A DNA stretch of 55,752 nucleotides, from NCBI RefSeq assembly GCF_014648575.1, contig NZ_BMRJ01000001.1, forward strand, positions 1,018,554 to 1,074,305, read 5' to 3'. Both the position numbers and the translations under genes were made by a program. Shown here piece after piece: positions 32,830-41,800 of the stretch; the first letter of the stretch is position 1, and the number at the start of each line of letters is the position of its first letter. The notes under the pieces were generated by a model. The model had not been told where the DNA came from. It saw only the letters and a program-made list of their open reading frames with translations, and did no database searches. The stretch is from Agromyces mediolanus (lineage in GTDB: Bacteria; Actinomycetota; Actinomycetes; Actinomycetales; Microbacteriaceae).

Positions 32830-34437
32830 ATGACGGGGACGGCTGCGGGGGACGGCCTGTTGGTCGAGACCGAGCTCGGCGCGGTGCACGGCGTGCGCCG
32901 CCGCGGCGTGCGGACCTGGCGGGGCATCCCCTTCGCCGCGTCGACCGCCGGAGAGGCGCGGTTCCGGGCCCCTCGGCCCGCGAGCGGCTGGGACGGCGTG
33001 CGCGCCGCGCACGAGTACGGCCCGGTCGCGCCGCAGCTGCGTCGGGGGCAGTTCATCGGTGCGGCCCCGCACCTCCCGCGCAGCGAGGACTGCCTGAGCC
33101 TCAACGTGATCTCGCCGGAGGGCGTCGGGTCGGGCGCCGGGCTGCCGGTCATGGTGTTCCTGCACGGCGGGGCGTACAGCGTCGGTTCCTCCGGCGAGTA
33201 CCCGCGCCAGGGCGAGCTCTTCGCGGCGCGGCACGGCGTGGTCTACGTCAGCTGCAACTACCGGCTGGGCGCCCTCGGCTGGCTCGACCTCCGCGCCTAC
33301 TCGACGCCGGGGCATCCGATCGAGGCGAACCTCGGCCTCCGCGACCAGCTCGCCGCCCTCGAGTGGGTGCGGCGGAACATCCGCGCCTTCGGCGGCGACC
33401 CGTCGCGGGTGACGCTCTTCGGCGAGTCCGCCGGCGCGAACTCGGTGACGACGCTCATGACGGTGCCCGCGGCCGAAGGGTTGTTCGCGCGCGCGGTCGC
33501 GCAGTCCTCGCCGGCGAACGCCGTCTACCCGGCGGAGGTCGCGCAGCGCTGGGCGGCCGAGTACGTGCGGCTGCTCAGCCGGCTCGTCGACGACGACGAC
33601 CTCGAGAGCGGGGCGCCGGAGGACGCGGCCCGGATGCTGCGCACCGCCGATCCCGCGGTGCTCGCCCGCGCCACCACGGAGCTCGCCGTGCGCACACCGG
33701 ACGAGAATCCCGGCACCATCAGCCTGGCCCCGGTGATCGACGGCGAGTTCCTGCCGTGGCGGCCGCTCGACGCGTTCAAGGAGGGGCGCGCCCACCGGGT
33801 GCCGCTCGTGATCGGCACCAACGACCGGGAGGGCTCGCTCTTCGAGGGGCGCATCGACATCCTGCCGACGACGAAGCCGCGCATCCGGGCGATCTTCGCG
33901 AACACGAAGAAGAAGGCGCGCAAGCGCATCAAGCGGCAGTACCCGGGGCTCCCCGATCGGCGGCCCGCCGCGGACTTCGCCGGCGACTTCACCTTCTGGT
34001 TCCCGAGCGTGAAGCTCGCCGAGCGGCACGCGCGCTTCGCGCCGACGTGGAGCTACCGCTTCGACGCGGCGCCGCGGATGGCCCGGCTGCTCGGGCTCGA
34101 CGCGACGCACGGCCTCGAGCTGTTCGCCCTCTTCGAGAAGTTCGACACCCCCGTCGGCGTGGGGCTCACCGTGCTCGGCGGCCGCGGCATGTTCGTCGCG
34201 GTCGGCCGGCGGATGCAGGCGCGCTGGGCCGCGTTCGCCACGAGCGGGAGTCCGGAGCTGGGGCGCACCCCCGGGGGCCGCGGCGACGCGGAGCCGGGCG
34301 ACGACGGATGGCTCGACTGGCCGCAGTACGGCGAGCCGGAGCGCTTGACCCTGATCCTCGACCGGCGGGACCGGATCGAGGCCGACCCGCGCGGTGAGCG
34401 CCGGGTCGCTTGGCAGCGCTTCGTCCCCCACGTCTGA
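32830..34437 (+). CDS. Type B carboxylesterase/lipase
   Basis: 535-residue alpha/beta hydrolase of the carboxylesterase/para-nitrobenzyl esterase family. Signature EDCLSLNV at about 86-93, oxyanion HGGAY at 112-116, and the nucleophile in TLFGESAGANSV with Ser200 are present; the acidic residue is probably in NDREGSLF and the catalytic His in THGLELFALF. It hydrolyses carboxylic esters; the natural substrate is unknown. There is no signal peptide. The ATG at 32830 is set by TAGCAT 6 nt upstream. It is divergent from the large LuxR regulator, which may control it. Confidence 0.92.
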   Translation: MTGTAAGDGLLVETELGAVHGVRRRGVRTWRGIPFAASTAGEARFRAPRPASGWDGVRAAHEYGPVAPQLRRGQFIGAAPHLPRSEDCLSLNVISPEGVGSGAGLPVMVFLHGGAYSVGSSGEYPRQGELFAARHGVVYVSCNYRLGALGWLDLRAYSTPGHPIEANLGLRDQLAALEWVRRNIRAFGGDPSRVTLFGESAGANSVTTLMTVPAAEGLFARAVAQSSPANAVYPAEVAQRWAAEYVRLLSRLVDDDDLESGAPEDAARMLRTADPAVLARATTELAVRTPDENPGTISLAPVIDGEFLPWRPLDAFKEGRAHRVPLVIGTNDREGSLFEGRIDILPTTKPRIRAIFANTKKKARKRIKRQYPGLPDRRPAADFAGDFTFWFPSVKLAERHARFAPTWSYRFDAAPRMARLLGLDATHGLELFALFEKFDTPVGVGLTVLGGRGMFVAVGRRMQARWAAFATSGSPELGRTPGGRGDAEPGDDGWLDWPQYGEPERLTLILDRRDRIEADPRGERRVAWQRFVPHV

Positions 34438-34479
34438 GCGTGGAACTGGTGCGATGTCTCCCCGCGAACGCCGCGCATG

Positions 34480-34494
34480 AACACTTGAAGTGTT
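34480..34494. promoter_or_regulatory. Palindrome AACACTT-G-AAGTGTT
   Basis: A perfect 7-bp inverted repeat with one central base in an AT-rich stretch, 74 nt upstream of the exported protein at 34568. A second, imperfect repeat (AAGTGT-TT-ACACCTT) overlaps its right half. This is the size and symmetry of a dimeric repressor site; the regulator is unknown. Confidence 0.5.
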
Positions 34495-34567
34495 TACACC
34501 TTAAATCGGAACGCTGGAATCCCATACGCTTCAGAAGTCCGCAAGACACCGACGTTTGGAGGATCGA

Positions 34568-34924
34568 ATGAAGAAGTTCCGAGCAGCGGCCCTGGCCGCG
34601 ACCGCGGCCGCCGCGATGGCCGCCACCCTCGCGGTCGCGGCCCCGGCCGAGGCCGCCGGCATGCGCGCCATCACCGGCCGCATCTCGTGCACCGCGTATC
34701 CCAACATCACGATCGGCACGACCGCCGTCGCCCGCGGCACCGTGCAGTTCCAGCTCAACAACCCGCAGAACACCAACAGCAACACCGTGAGCCTCGGCTA
34801 CTCCGCCGCGTACGCGAACTGGGGCTGGAAGTTCTGGACCAACGAGGCCGGAAACTTCTACGCCTACGGCCTCGGTGGCAACGGCGCCGTCTCGTCCGCC
34901 AACCGGTACTGCCAAGCGATCTGA
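34568..34924 (+). CDS. Small secreted protein of unknown function
   Basis: 118-residue precursor. Signal peptide MKKFRAAALAATAAAAMAATLAVAAPAEAA (residues 1-30, cleavage after AEA-A), leaving a mature protein of about 88 residues rich in Asn, Gly, Tyr and Trp with two Cys (ISCTAYP near the N-terminus, RYCQAI at the C-terminus) that could form one disulfide. The WGWKFWTNEAGNFYAYGLGG stretch recalls small bacteriocin-like or spore/cell-surface proteins, but no family match is claimed. The ATG has GGAGG 5 nt upstream; a TTG 12 nt earlier is unlikely. Its stop overlaps the next ATG (TGATG), so the lipoprotein gene is co-expressed. Confidence 0.82.
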   Translation: MKKFRAAALAATAAAAMAATLAVAAPAEAAGMRAITGRISCTAYPNITIGTTAVARGTVQFQLNNPQNTNSNTVSLGYSAAYANWGWKFWTNEAGNFYAYGLGGNGAVSSANRYCQAI

Positions 34925-35418
34925 TGCGGCGTCGGCGCTTCCTCGTCCTCCTCCCGGTCGTCGTGCTCACGCTCGCGGGGTGCAGCCCGACCCCGCCCGC
35001 ACCGTCGAGCAGCGGCATCGACTCCCTCTTCGCCGGTCCCGACGTGGCGAGCGAGCGGGCGGCCTGCCTGGCCGAGCGGGGGTGGGACGTCCGGCTCGAG
35101 GGCACGGCGATCGTCGGGAACATCCCGCCCGAGCAGATGACCGCCTATCAAGCGGACGACCTGGAGTGCTTGGAAGCGGCCGGCATCGACCCGGACGCGC
35201 CGCTGTCGGCCGAACAGTACGAGCTGATCTACGACTGGTACGTCGAGATCGAGGACTGCCTCGACGGCGCCGGGTTCCCCGTGCCCGAGCGGCCGTCCCG
35301 CGAGGCGTTCGAGGAGACGTACGACAGCGAGCCGTGGATCCCCTGGTCCGCCGTCCCCGATCTCGACGCGCAGCGTGCGGGCGAGCTCTGCCCGATCATG
35401 CTGGCGCCGACCAGCTGA
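34924..35418 (+). CDS. Putative lipoprotein
   Basis: 164-residue precursor with a lipoprotein signal peptide (MRRRRFLVLLPVVVLTLAGC, lipobox LAGC, lipidated Cys20). The mature part is acidic with Cys residues in RAACLAERGW, DLECLEAAG, IEDCLDGAG and ELCPIM, likely two disulfides. This layout is common among actinobacterial lipoproteins of unknown function. It overlaps the preceding stop by one base (TGATG), so the two exported proteins are translationally coupled. A strong hairpin follows at 35445. Confidence 0.85.
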   Translation: MRRRRFLVLLPVVVLTLAGCSPTPPAPSSSGIDSLFAGPDVASERAACLAERGWDVRLEGTAIVGNIPPEQMTAYQADDLECLEAAGIDPDAPLSAEQYELIYDWYVEIEDCLDGAGFPVPERPSREAFEETYDSEPWIPWSAVPDLDAQRAGELCPIMLAPTS

Positions 35419-35444
35419 GCCGCGAACCCGCGCGGCTCCACCTC

Positions 35445-35486
35445 GTGCGCGTGCGGTCGCCGATCCCCCCGCGGCCGCACGCGCAC
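35445..35486 (+). terminator. Hairpin terminator after the lipoprotein gene
   Basis: Perfect 12-bp stem GTGCGCGTGCGG / CCGCACGCGCAC with an 18-nt loop, 27 nt after the lipoprotein stop; no U-tract. Confidence 0.6.
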
Positions 35487-35525
35487 TCCCTCCGCCGAGA
35501 TCCCCTCGCCGGCGACGGTATTCGC

Positions 35526-35531
35526 TACTCT
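35526..35531 (+). promoter_or_regulatory. Leaderless-type -10 box of the TMEM175-like gene
   Basis: TACTCT lies 6 nt before the ATG at 35538. Confidence 0.5.
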
Positions 35532-35537
35532 GCGTGC

Positions 35538-36236
35538 ATGAGCTCGAACGAGCCGGATCGCCGTCGCCTCGACGACCACGATGCGGAACCCGTGGACGAC
35601 GGCAGCGGCCCCGCCACCACCTCGGCCGAGCGCCTGAAGGCCTTCACCGACGCGGTCGTGGCGATCGCGATGACGCTGCTCATCCTTCCGCTCATGGAGA
35701 GCGTCACCGACGCGGGCGCGGAAGGCGGCGGCGTCGTCGCCTGGTTCGGCGAGCACGCCGAGCAGTTGATGAGCTTCGCGCTGAGCTTCGCGCTGATCGC
35801 GACCTTCTGGCTCGCCAACCACCGGGTGTTCGCCAGGGTCGAGCGCACCAGTCCCGCGCTGCTCTGGCTCACGATCGGCTGGATGTTCACGATCGTGTGG
35901 CTGCCGGTGCCGACGGCGATGCTCGGATCGATGGACACCGATGACGCGCAGAAGCTCGTCTACATCGGCAGCCTCGTGCTCACGAGCGTCATGTCGCTCG
36001 CCATCCGCTGGTACCTGCTGCGGCACCCCGCGCTGCACTCGGTCGCCGAGCTGCGGCTGCGCCGCGGCATCCTCGCCGACGTCATCACGACCGGGCTCTT
36101 CCTCGTCGCCCTCGCCCTCTCGATCCTGGTGCCCGCGATCGGCTACTGGGCGCTGCTGCTGCTCGTGCTGGTGTCGCCCGTCCACACGCTGCTCTGGCGT
36201 GCGCTCGGCCGGGGCGGGCGCCGCAGCTCGACGTAG
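35538..36236 (+). CDS. TMEM175/DUF1211-family potassium channel-like protein
   Basis: 232 residues. A hydrophilic N-terminus precedes the family signature RLKAFTDAVVAIAMTLLILPL (about residues 32-52), in which the R-x-x-x-F-x-D pattern lines the pore of bacterial TMEM175 channels; further helices are SFALSFALIATFWLANHRVFARV, LLWLTIGWMFTIVWLPVPTAM, a fourth near 150 and two C-terminal ones, about six in all. These form K+ channels as oligomers in other species. The last 94 nt are antisense to the 3' end of the GNAT gene, unusually long for convergent genes here. Confidence 0.88.
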   Translation: MSSNEPDRRRLDDHDAEPVDDGSGPATTSAERLKAFTDAVVAIAMTLLILPLMESVTDAGAEGGGVVAWFGEHAEQLMSFALSFALIATFWLANHRVFARVERTSPALLWLTIGWMFTIVWLPVPTAMLGSMDTDDAQKLVYIGSLVLTSVMSLAIRWYLLRHPALHSVAELRLRRGILADVITTGLFLVALALSILVPAIGYWALLLLVLVSPVHTLLWRALGRGGRRSST

Positions 36237-36682
36237 CCGCCGGCGGCGTCCCGCGCTCCGGGCTCCTCGATCCGGACGAAGCCGTGCCGCGCGTAGAGCC
36301 GTTCGGTGGGGTCGCCCGCCCACACCGAGAGCGTGATCGCGCGGCCCGCGGCATCCGCCTCAGTCGCGAGCGAGCGGAGCGCCGCGCTCGCGACGCCGCG
36401 GCCGCGGGCCTCCGCGCGGACCGCGAGGTCGACGAGGCGGAGCTCCTCGCCGCTGCGGTCCACGACGAGATAGCCGAGCGCGTCGGCGTCGCCCCGGCCG
36501 GCCGGCAGCAGCTCCGCCGTCGCCGCGGGCCGCGACGCCCGCATCGCCTCGAACTTCGCGCGCAGCTGCGCGGCGACCAGCGGCGCGGCGAGCTCCGCCG
36601 GGACGCCGGGGAGGCGCTCCCGCAGCACCTCGGCCGCGATCTGCTGCACGAGCGGATGCCGCGGGTCGAGCTCGGCGGTCAT
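36143..36682 (-). CDS. GNAT-family N-acetyltransferase, last gene of the MdpB operon
   Basis: 179 residues. The acetyl-CoA-binding core LRLVDLAVRAEARGRGVASAALRSLATEADAAGRAITLSVWAGDPTERLYARHGFVRI shows the GNAT motif A (R-G-x-G-x-A) and the Tyr-x-x-x-G-F end. The first 60 residues are helical. It starts 8 nt after the stop of the third tail-collar gene, so it belongs to the same transcript and may acylate one of those proteins or a partner; this is inference. The final 25 residues (SARQSSVWTGDTSTSSSS) are low-complexity and overlap the TMEM175-like gene on the other strand. Confidence 0.85.
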   Translation of the reverse strand: MTAELDPRHPLVQQIAAEVLRERLPGVPAELAAPLVAAQLRAKFEAMRASRPAATAELLPAGRGDADALGYLVVDRSGEELRLVDLAVRAEARGRGVASAALRSLATEADAAGRAITLSVWAGDPTERLYARHGFVRIEEPGARDAAGGYVELRRPPRPSARQSSVWTGDTSTSSSSAQ

Positions 36683-36690
36683 CGGTGCCG

Positions 36691-37218
36691 TCAGGGCCGC
36701 GGCGGGAACTCGCCGACGAGCGCGATGACGAAGTACATGCCGAGCACGGGTGGCAGGTTGTTGTGCGGCTGGCTGCCGCCGGCCACCGCGAGGGCGTCGC
36801 CGCGCATCGGCGCGTCCGTTCCGCTCGCGTAGGCCTTGCGGCCGACCCGGCCGTAGCGGGGCTGCGCCCAGACGCCGTCCGTCGCGGAGCCGCTCGTGCC
36901 GGCCGCGTCGATCGCCCCGGGAGTGTGCGTGTGGCGCGGCATCTCGGTCGGCAGCAGGGTCACGGTCGCGCTGCCGACGTCCATCCCGAGCGAACGGGGG
37001 GTGAGCCCCGGCCCGTCGCCCTGCCCCATCGCGAGGTGGCCGTTCAGGTTGGGCAGGGCGAAGGTGGACCTGCCGTCGCCGCCGTACGTCGTGCCGAGCA
37101 CGGAGTACAGGGCGGTGTTCTGGACGATGGGCATGAGCTGCCCGTTGCAGGGCGCCCAGTTGTACGGCGCGTAGCCGAAGGCGACGGTGCGGATCTCGCC
37201 GTAGTAGGGGTCTGCCAT
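36691..37218 (-). CDS. Tail-collar/MdpB-like protein 3
   Basis: 175 residues with the phage Tail Collar domain as found in microcystin-dependent-protein MdpB homologues. N-terminal core MADPYYGEIRTVAFGYAPYNWAPCNGQLMPIVQNTALYSVLGTTYGGDGRSTFALPNLNGH, central His motif MPRHTHTPG and C-terminal HNNLPPVLGMYFVIALVGEFP are shared with the two upstream paralogues. In phage tail fibres the His-x-His motif binds a metal ion in a trimer (family knowledge). There is no signal peptide. It is the third copy in the operon, 25 nt behind copy 2 and 8 nt before the GNAT gene. Function in bacteria is not established; no phage genes surround it. Confidence 0.9.
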   Translation of the reverse strand: MADPYYGEIRTVAFGYAPYNWAPCNGQLMPIVQNTALYSVLGTTYGGDGRSTFALPNLNGHLAMGQGDGPGLTPRSLGMDVGSATVTLLPTEMPRHTHTPGAIDAAGTSGSATDGVWAQPRYGRVGRKAYASGTDAPMRGDALAVAGGSQPHNNLPPVLGMYFVIALVGEFPPRP

Positions 37219-37243
37219 GATGCTCCGTTCGGACCGGGGCGCG

Positions 37244-37744
37244 TCAGTTGCGCGAGGGGAACATCCCCTGGGTGGCGATGATGTAGTTGACGACGAGGAA
37301 TGGCGGCCGGTTCTCGTGGCGCTGATTGGCGCCGACCGACGTGACCGCGCTCTGGCGCAGCTGCGTCGTCGCCGAGCCGGTGCCGTAGGCCGCCTGCTCC
37401 GTCTGCGCCCAGACCGCGCCGGCCGGCGAGGTGCCGGTGGCGGCGGCGTTCGTCGCGTGCACCTGGTGCGTGTGCATCGGCATCTCGTTCTGCGTGAGGG
37501 CGTGGCTCTCCTCGCCGAGGACCGCGCCCCAGGGAATGCTCGATCCGACGCCGATCGGGCTGCGGCCGCGGAGGTCCGGCAGGGCGAAGGTCGTGACGCC
37601 GTTGCCGCCGTAGGTGGCGCCGAGCAGTGCGTACAGCGCCTGGTTGTTCTGGATCGAGAGGATGCGGCCGTCGCACGGGAGCCAGCCCTTCGGGGCGAAC
37701 TTGAATGCGACACGTCGGATTTCTCCGATGAATGGGTCTGCCAT
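37244..37744 (-). CDS. Tail-collar/MdpB-like protein 2
   Basis: 166 residues, same architecture as its neighbours: MADPFIGEIRRVAFKFAPKGWLPCDGRILSIQNNQALYALLGATYGGNGVTTFALPDLRGRSPIGVG, His motif MPMHTHQVH, C-terminal HENRPPFLVVNYIIATQGMFP. The middle (about 95-135) differs strongly from the other two copies, as expected for distinct subunits of a heterotrimer or for distinct binding tips. The Cys in LPCDGR and the one in the same place in both paralogues is conserved. It lies 11 nt behind copy 1. Confidence 0.9.
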   Translation of the reverse strand: MADPFIGEIRRVAFKFAPKGWLPCDGRILSIQNNQALYALLGATYGGNGVTTFALPDLRGRSPIGVGSSIPWGAVLGEESHALTQNEMPMHTHQVHATNAAATGTSPAGAVWAQTEQAAYGTGSATTQLRQSAVTSVGANQRHENRPPFLVVNYIIATQGMFPSRN

Positions 37745-37755
37745 GGTTCGTCCCC

Positions 37756-38268
37756 TCAGCCCTCGGACGGAAAGACGCCGCTGGTGGCGATGATGTACGA
37801 CACCGCGAGCGACGGTGGCATGTTCTCGTGCGGGAACGAGCCGCCGACCTCCTGCACCGTCTGCACCTGCATCGTCGCCGACGGGTTCGCGGCCTGGTAC
37901 GCGCCCGTGGTCTGCGAGGACCAGATCGCGTCGCCGGGGGTGGTGCGGTCGGGCGCCGCGGTGGCGCGGGCGGCGTGCGTGTGCGCGGGCAGCTGATTCG
38001 CGGTCAGCGTCACCTGCTCGACGCCGCCCGGCGTGCCGATCACGTAGGTGTCGCCGCCTGGCAGTGCGCCCTGGTGCACCGGCACCCGGCCGCGCAGATC
38101 GGGCAGGGCGAAGTTCGTGACCCCGTCGCCGCCGTAGGTGGTGCCGATGACGGCGAAGAGCACCTCGTTGCTGTTGATCGAGAGCAGCTGCCCTTCGCAG
38201 AGCTCCCAGCCGACCGGTGCGTAAGAACCGGCGAAGACGCGGATCTCGCCGAGGAACGGTTCGGCCAT
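37756..38268 (-). CDS. Tail-collar/MdpB-like protein 1
   Basis: 170 residues: MAEPFLGEIRVFAGSYAPVGWELCEGQLLSINSNEVLFAVIGTTYGGDGVTNFALPDLRGRVPVHQG, His motif LPAHTHAAR, C-terminal HENMPPSLAVSYIIATSGVFPSEG. It is the first of three paralogues. Its ATG overlaps the stop of the Tat-exported gene by one base (TGATG on the minus strand), so translation is coupled. No export signal is visible, so secretion, if any, must use another partner. Family names in databases (tail fibre protein, phage tail protein) describe the fold, not a proven phage role. Confidence 0.9.
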   Translation of the reverse strand: MAEPFLGEIRVFAGSYAPVGWELCEGQLLSINSNEVLFAVIGTTYGGDGVTNFALPDLRGRVPVHQGALPGGDTYVIGTPGGVEQVTLTANQLPAHTHAARATAAPDRTTPGDAIWSSQTTGAYQAANPSATMQVQTVQEVGGSFPHENMPPSLAVSYIIATSGVFPSEG

Positions 38269-38705
38269 CAGACGGCCCTCCGATCGACGACGCCCTCGAG
38301 CGTCGGGGCGCCGCCGCCGACCCGGGTGAGGTACAGGATCGCGTCGGGTTCGCCGGGCGCGGTCAGCCGGTAGATGCCGTCGCGCGCCGCGTCATCCGTC
38401 GTGAACCGCACGGCGAAGCGGTGCTCCGCGTCGCCGTCGCCGGGGAGGTCGCCGACGACGGCGAGCTCGAGCCGGTGGGCGGACCACTGGGATGCGCCGT
38501 CGTACGCCGTGCCCTCGCGGCCGAGGAACTGGGAGCGGACCGGAGTCGCCGGGTCGAGGCCGCTGTCCGCGGCCGAGGGGGTCGAGGCGGCCGCCGTGCG
38601 CGTCGCCTGCTGCGCCTGCGCGGGCGCAGCGGTGCCGACCGCCGCAGCGCCGAGCGCAGCTGCGCCGGCGCCGAGTGCGGTGCGGCGTGAGAGTCCTGAC
38701 GTCAC
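38268..38705 (-). CDS. Tat-exported DUF6916-like protein, first gene of the MdpB operon
   Basis: 145-residue precursor. The N-terminus SRRTALGAGAAALGAAAVGTAAPAQAQQA is a twin-arginine (Tat) signal peptide with an A-Q-A-type cleavage site. The mature part, TPVRSQFLGREGTAYDG, WSAHRLELAVVGDLPGD, HRFAVRFTTDDAARDGIYRLTAPGEPDAILYLTRVGG, resembles DUF6916-type small beta proteins found next to tail-collar genes; the family assignment is from memory and should be checked. The GTG at 38705 has AGGAG 5 nt upstream. Tat export implies it folds, perhaps with a partner, before leaving the cell. It is divergent from the giant surface protein across 142 nt. Confidence 0.8.
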   Translation of the reverse strand: MTSGLSRRTALGAGAAALGAAAVGTAAPAQAQQATRTAAASTPSAADSGLDPATPVRSQFLGREGTAYDGASQWSAHRLELAVVGDLPGDGDAEHRFAVRFTTDDAARDGIYRLTAPGEPDAILYLTRVGGGAPTLEGVVDRRAV

Positions 38706-38847
38706 GTCGCTCCTGAGGTCCCGAAACCCCCCGAACTGGGCGGCTGGCCCACACTATCTCTCCGATCGAATCAGCCGATAGCATTCCGACGTACCCAGTT
38801 GGGGTGCAAACGCGCCCTCGGGATGGCGCATCGGGAAAGGGCTTCGT
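38706..38847. promoter_or_regulatory. Divergent promoter region of the MdpB operon and surface protein
   Basis: 142 nt. TAGCAT at 38779-38784 is a plausible -10 for the plus-strand gene, and TAGTGT (minus strand, 38751-38756) one for the operon. GCCGATAG at 38774-38781 resembles a FliA/WhiG -10 and recurs at 46972-46979 before flgN, but no good TAAA -35 is present. Confidence 0.35.
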
Positions 38848-41800
38848 TTGCGGGCTGGACACGTCCGGAGTGCCGCAGCGGCGCTCTCCATTGCAGCACT
38901 GCTCGCGGGCGGACTGCTCGTCTCGCCCCCGGCGTACGCCGCCGACGCGATCACCGTCACGACGACCGCCGACGGCGACGTCAACGACGCCTGCGGGAAC
39001 GACACCGTCACGACGACGGTCGACCCCGTGACGCTCCGCAACGCCTTCTGCGTGGCGAACAACCTCGGCGGTGCGCAGCAGATCTCGGTGCCCGCCGGCG
39101 AGTACCGGCTCGGCGCGGCCGGCGCGCTCAAGCTCGGCACGGCGCCCGGTGCCGACATCACGGTCACCGGCCCGGCCTCGGGCGAGGCGGCGATCATCGG
39201 CAACGGCACGACGCAGCTGTTGAGCGTCGACCCCGCGGTGGGCGGCGGCGTCTCCGTGACGCTCGAACGGCTCACCTTCCGAGGCGGGCGCGACGCGGAT
39301 GCCGGCGGCGGAGCGATCATCGCGGGCGACGGCGGAGCAGCCGCCCGCGACGAGCTCGTCATCCGAGACGCCGTCTTCCGCGACAACCGTTCGACCGCCG
39401 GCTCCTTCGCCCCTGGCGGCGCGGTGCAGGTCATGGGCGGCAGCCTCACCATCGAGGACTCCCTCTTCGATCAGAACTGGGCCGGCATCGGCGCGGGCGG
39501 TGCGGTCTTCTATCAGGCGCTCGGCGATCCGACCGACCAGGCGCTCACGATCACCGGCTCGACCTTCACCGGCAACTCCGTCATCGCTTCCGCCGGCCTG
39601 GACAACGGCGGCGGCGCCGTCGCGTACGACGCGGCCGGGGCCTCCGTCGAGATCAGCGGCTCGGCCTTCAACGGAAACCAGGTGGCGACGAGCGACGGAT
39701 CGCCGGCCTTCGGCGGGGCGGTGCGCCAGCTCTCCGGCCCGGCCACGATCACGGCGAACACCTTCACCGGCAACACGGTCGCGGGTGCGGCGGGCTTCGG
39801 CGCCGCCGTCGCGCTGGCGAACGGTCCGGTCACCGCGCAGTACAACCGCATCGCCGGCAACACGGGCGGCGCGGCCGCCGTCCGGGCGGATGCCTCGAGC
39901 ACCGTCGCCGCCACACTGAACTGGTGGGGCTGCAACGCCGGTCCGTCGACCGCGCCGTGCGATCTCGCGGAGCTGCCGGACGGCACGGTCGCGCCGTACC
40001 TGACGCTCGCCGCGAGCGCGGCGGCCTCGACCGTCGACTCGGGCAGCTCGACCGCGCTCACCGCCTCGTTCGGCCGTGACTCCGCGGGCCTGCCCGTGGC
40101 CCCGGCGAAGCTCACCGCGTTCGACGGGGCAACGGTCGCCTGGTCGGCCGCCGGCCCCAGCGGCTCCAGCGTCTCGCCGGCGTCGGCCGCACTCAGCGCG
40201 GGCACGGCCGGCGCTACCTTCACCGCCGGTGCGACGGGCGGCGCCGGCGGCGCGAGCCTCAGCTTCGACGCCGTCACCATCCCCATCGCCATCTCGGTGC
40301 GCGCGGTGCCGAACTTCACGAGCCCCGACACCCTCGTCGCGCCGATCGGCAACGCGGTCTCCTTCCCCGTGACGGCGACGGGCGCCCCGGCGCCGACGAT
40401 CAGCCTCGTCTCGGGGCCGCTCCCCACCGGCCTGTCGTTCTCGCCCGGCGCGCCCGGCGCCGCGAACATCTCGGGCACCCCCACCACGGGCGCCCGCGGC
40501 AGCTACCCGATCGTGCTGCGCGCGGACAACGGCGCGACGGTCGAGCAGTCGCTCACGATCGAGGTCGGGGCTCCCCCGGCCTTCGACGGGCTCAGCGATC
40601 TCACCGTGCGGCAAGGCGATCTCGTCGACGTCACGATCCGCACCCGCGGGGACGTCGCCGACACCATCGTCTCCACGGGTGCCCTCCCCGCCGGGCTGAC
40701 CCTGACCGACGCCGGCGACGGCACCGCGAAGCTCAGCGGCCGACCGACGGCGACCGGTGTGCAGTCCATCACGCTGCGGGCGACGAACGCCTTCGGCGAC
40801 AACGACGGCGTCATGGTGGTCACGGTGACGGCCCCGCCGGCCATCACGAGCAACGGCTTCGCGACCTTCACCGCCGACGGCACCGAACAGAGCGTGCCGA
40901 TCACCTTCACGCCGGGCTACCCCGCGGCGACGGGCGTCCCGGAGCTCAGCGGTGCGCCGTTCTGGCTCCGGATCGACACCACCTCGGGCACGCGACTCGT
41001 CGGCACGCCGCCGGCGAACGCGGGCGGCACGCACACCTTCACGATCTCGCTCGGCAACCCCACGGGCACGACGATGCAGTTCTTCACGCTCACCGTCGAG
41101 TCCGCCCCGAGCTATCTCGGCCCGACCTTCTACTCGGTGGCGGCCGGGACGAGCATCGACGAGACGCTCGTCTTCTCGGGCGCCCCCGTCCCGACCGTCA
41201 CGGCGCTCGAGAACTCCTCGCTGCCGAGCGGCATCACCCTCACCGACCTCGGCAACGGGCGCGTCCGGCTGCACGGCACGGCCGCCCCCGCCGACGCGGG
41301 CTTCTACACGACCCGCATCGACGTCGAGAACAGCGTCGGCGGGCTGCACCAGACGATCCAGCTCGTCGTCGGGCGCGCCCCCGCGATCACGAGCCCGGGC
41401 ACCGCGACCTTCACGGTCGGCACCGCCGGCGAGCTGCCCATCACCGTCGACGGCGGCTACCCCGCCGCCGGTGCGGTCGTCTTCGACGGCATGGTTCCCA
41501 CCTGGCTGGGCCTCACCGGTCCGGTCGGCTCGCAGCGGCTCGTCGGCACGCCGCCGGCCGGGACGGGCGGCACGGTCGAGGTCGGGCTCCTCATCTCGAA
41601 CGCCTACGGCAGCGACCGGCAGCTCGTCCGCCTCACGGTGAACGAGGCCCCCGTCGTGACGCAGAACCCGGCGGACGCCTCGGTCGTCGCGGGGACCGAG
41701 CTCGAGCTCACCGCCGCGGCGAGCGGCTTCCCGGCGCCCGGCGTGCAGTGGCAGCGCTCCGCCGACGACGGGGCCAGCTGGCAGCCGATCGCCGGTGCGA

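Noticed and set aside
30010..34431. 1473-codon frame starting at 34431
   Set aside because: The portion above 32583 is antisense to the carboxylesterase and has no protein-like features.
34568..34924. Lactococcin-972-like bacteriocin
   Set aside because: Size, signal peptide and Trp/Tyr/Gly content are similar, but the family motif is not seen and the neighbouring immunity/ABC membrane genes are missing.
36691..38268. Prophage or phage-tail-like particle locus
   Set aside because: Tail-collar domains alone are not enough; no capsid, sheath, tube, baseplate, lysis, integrase or repressor genes are nearby.
38774..38781. FliA/WhiG promoter for the giant surface protein
   Set aside because: GCCGATAG matches the -10 but the -35 position lacks TAAA; kept only as a note.
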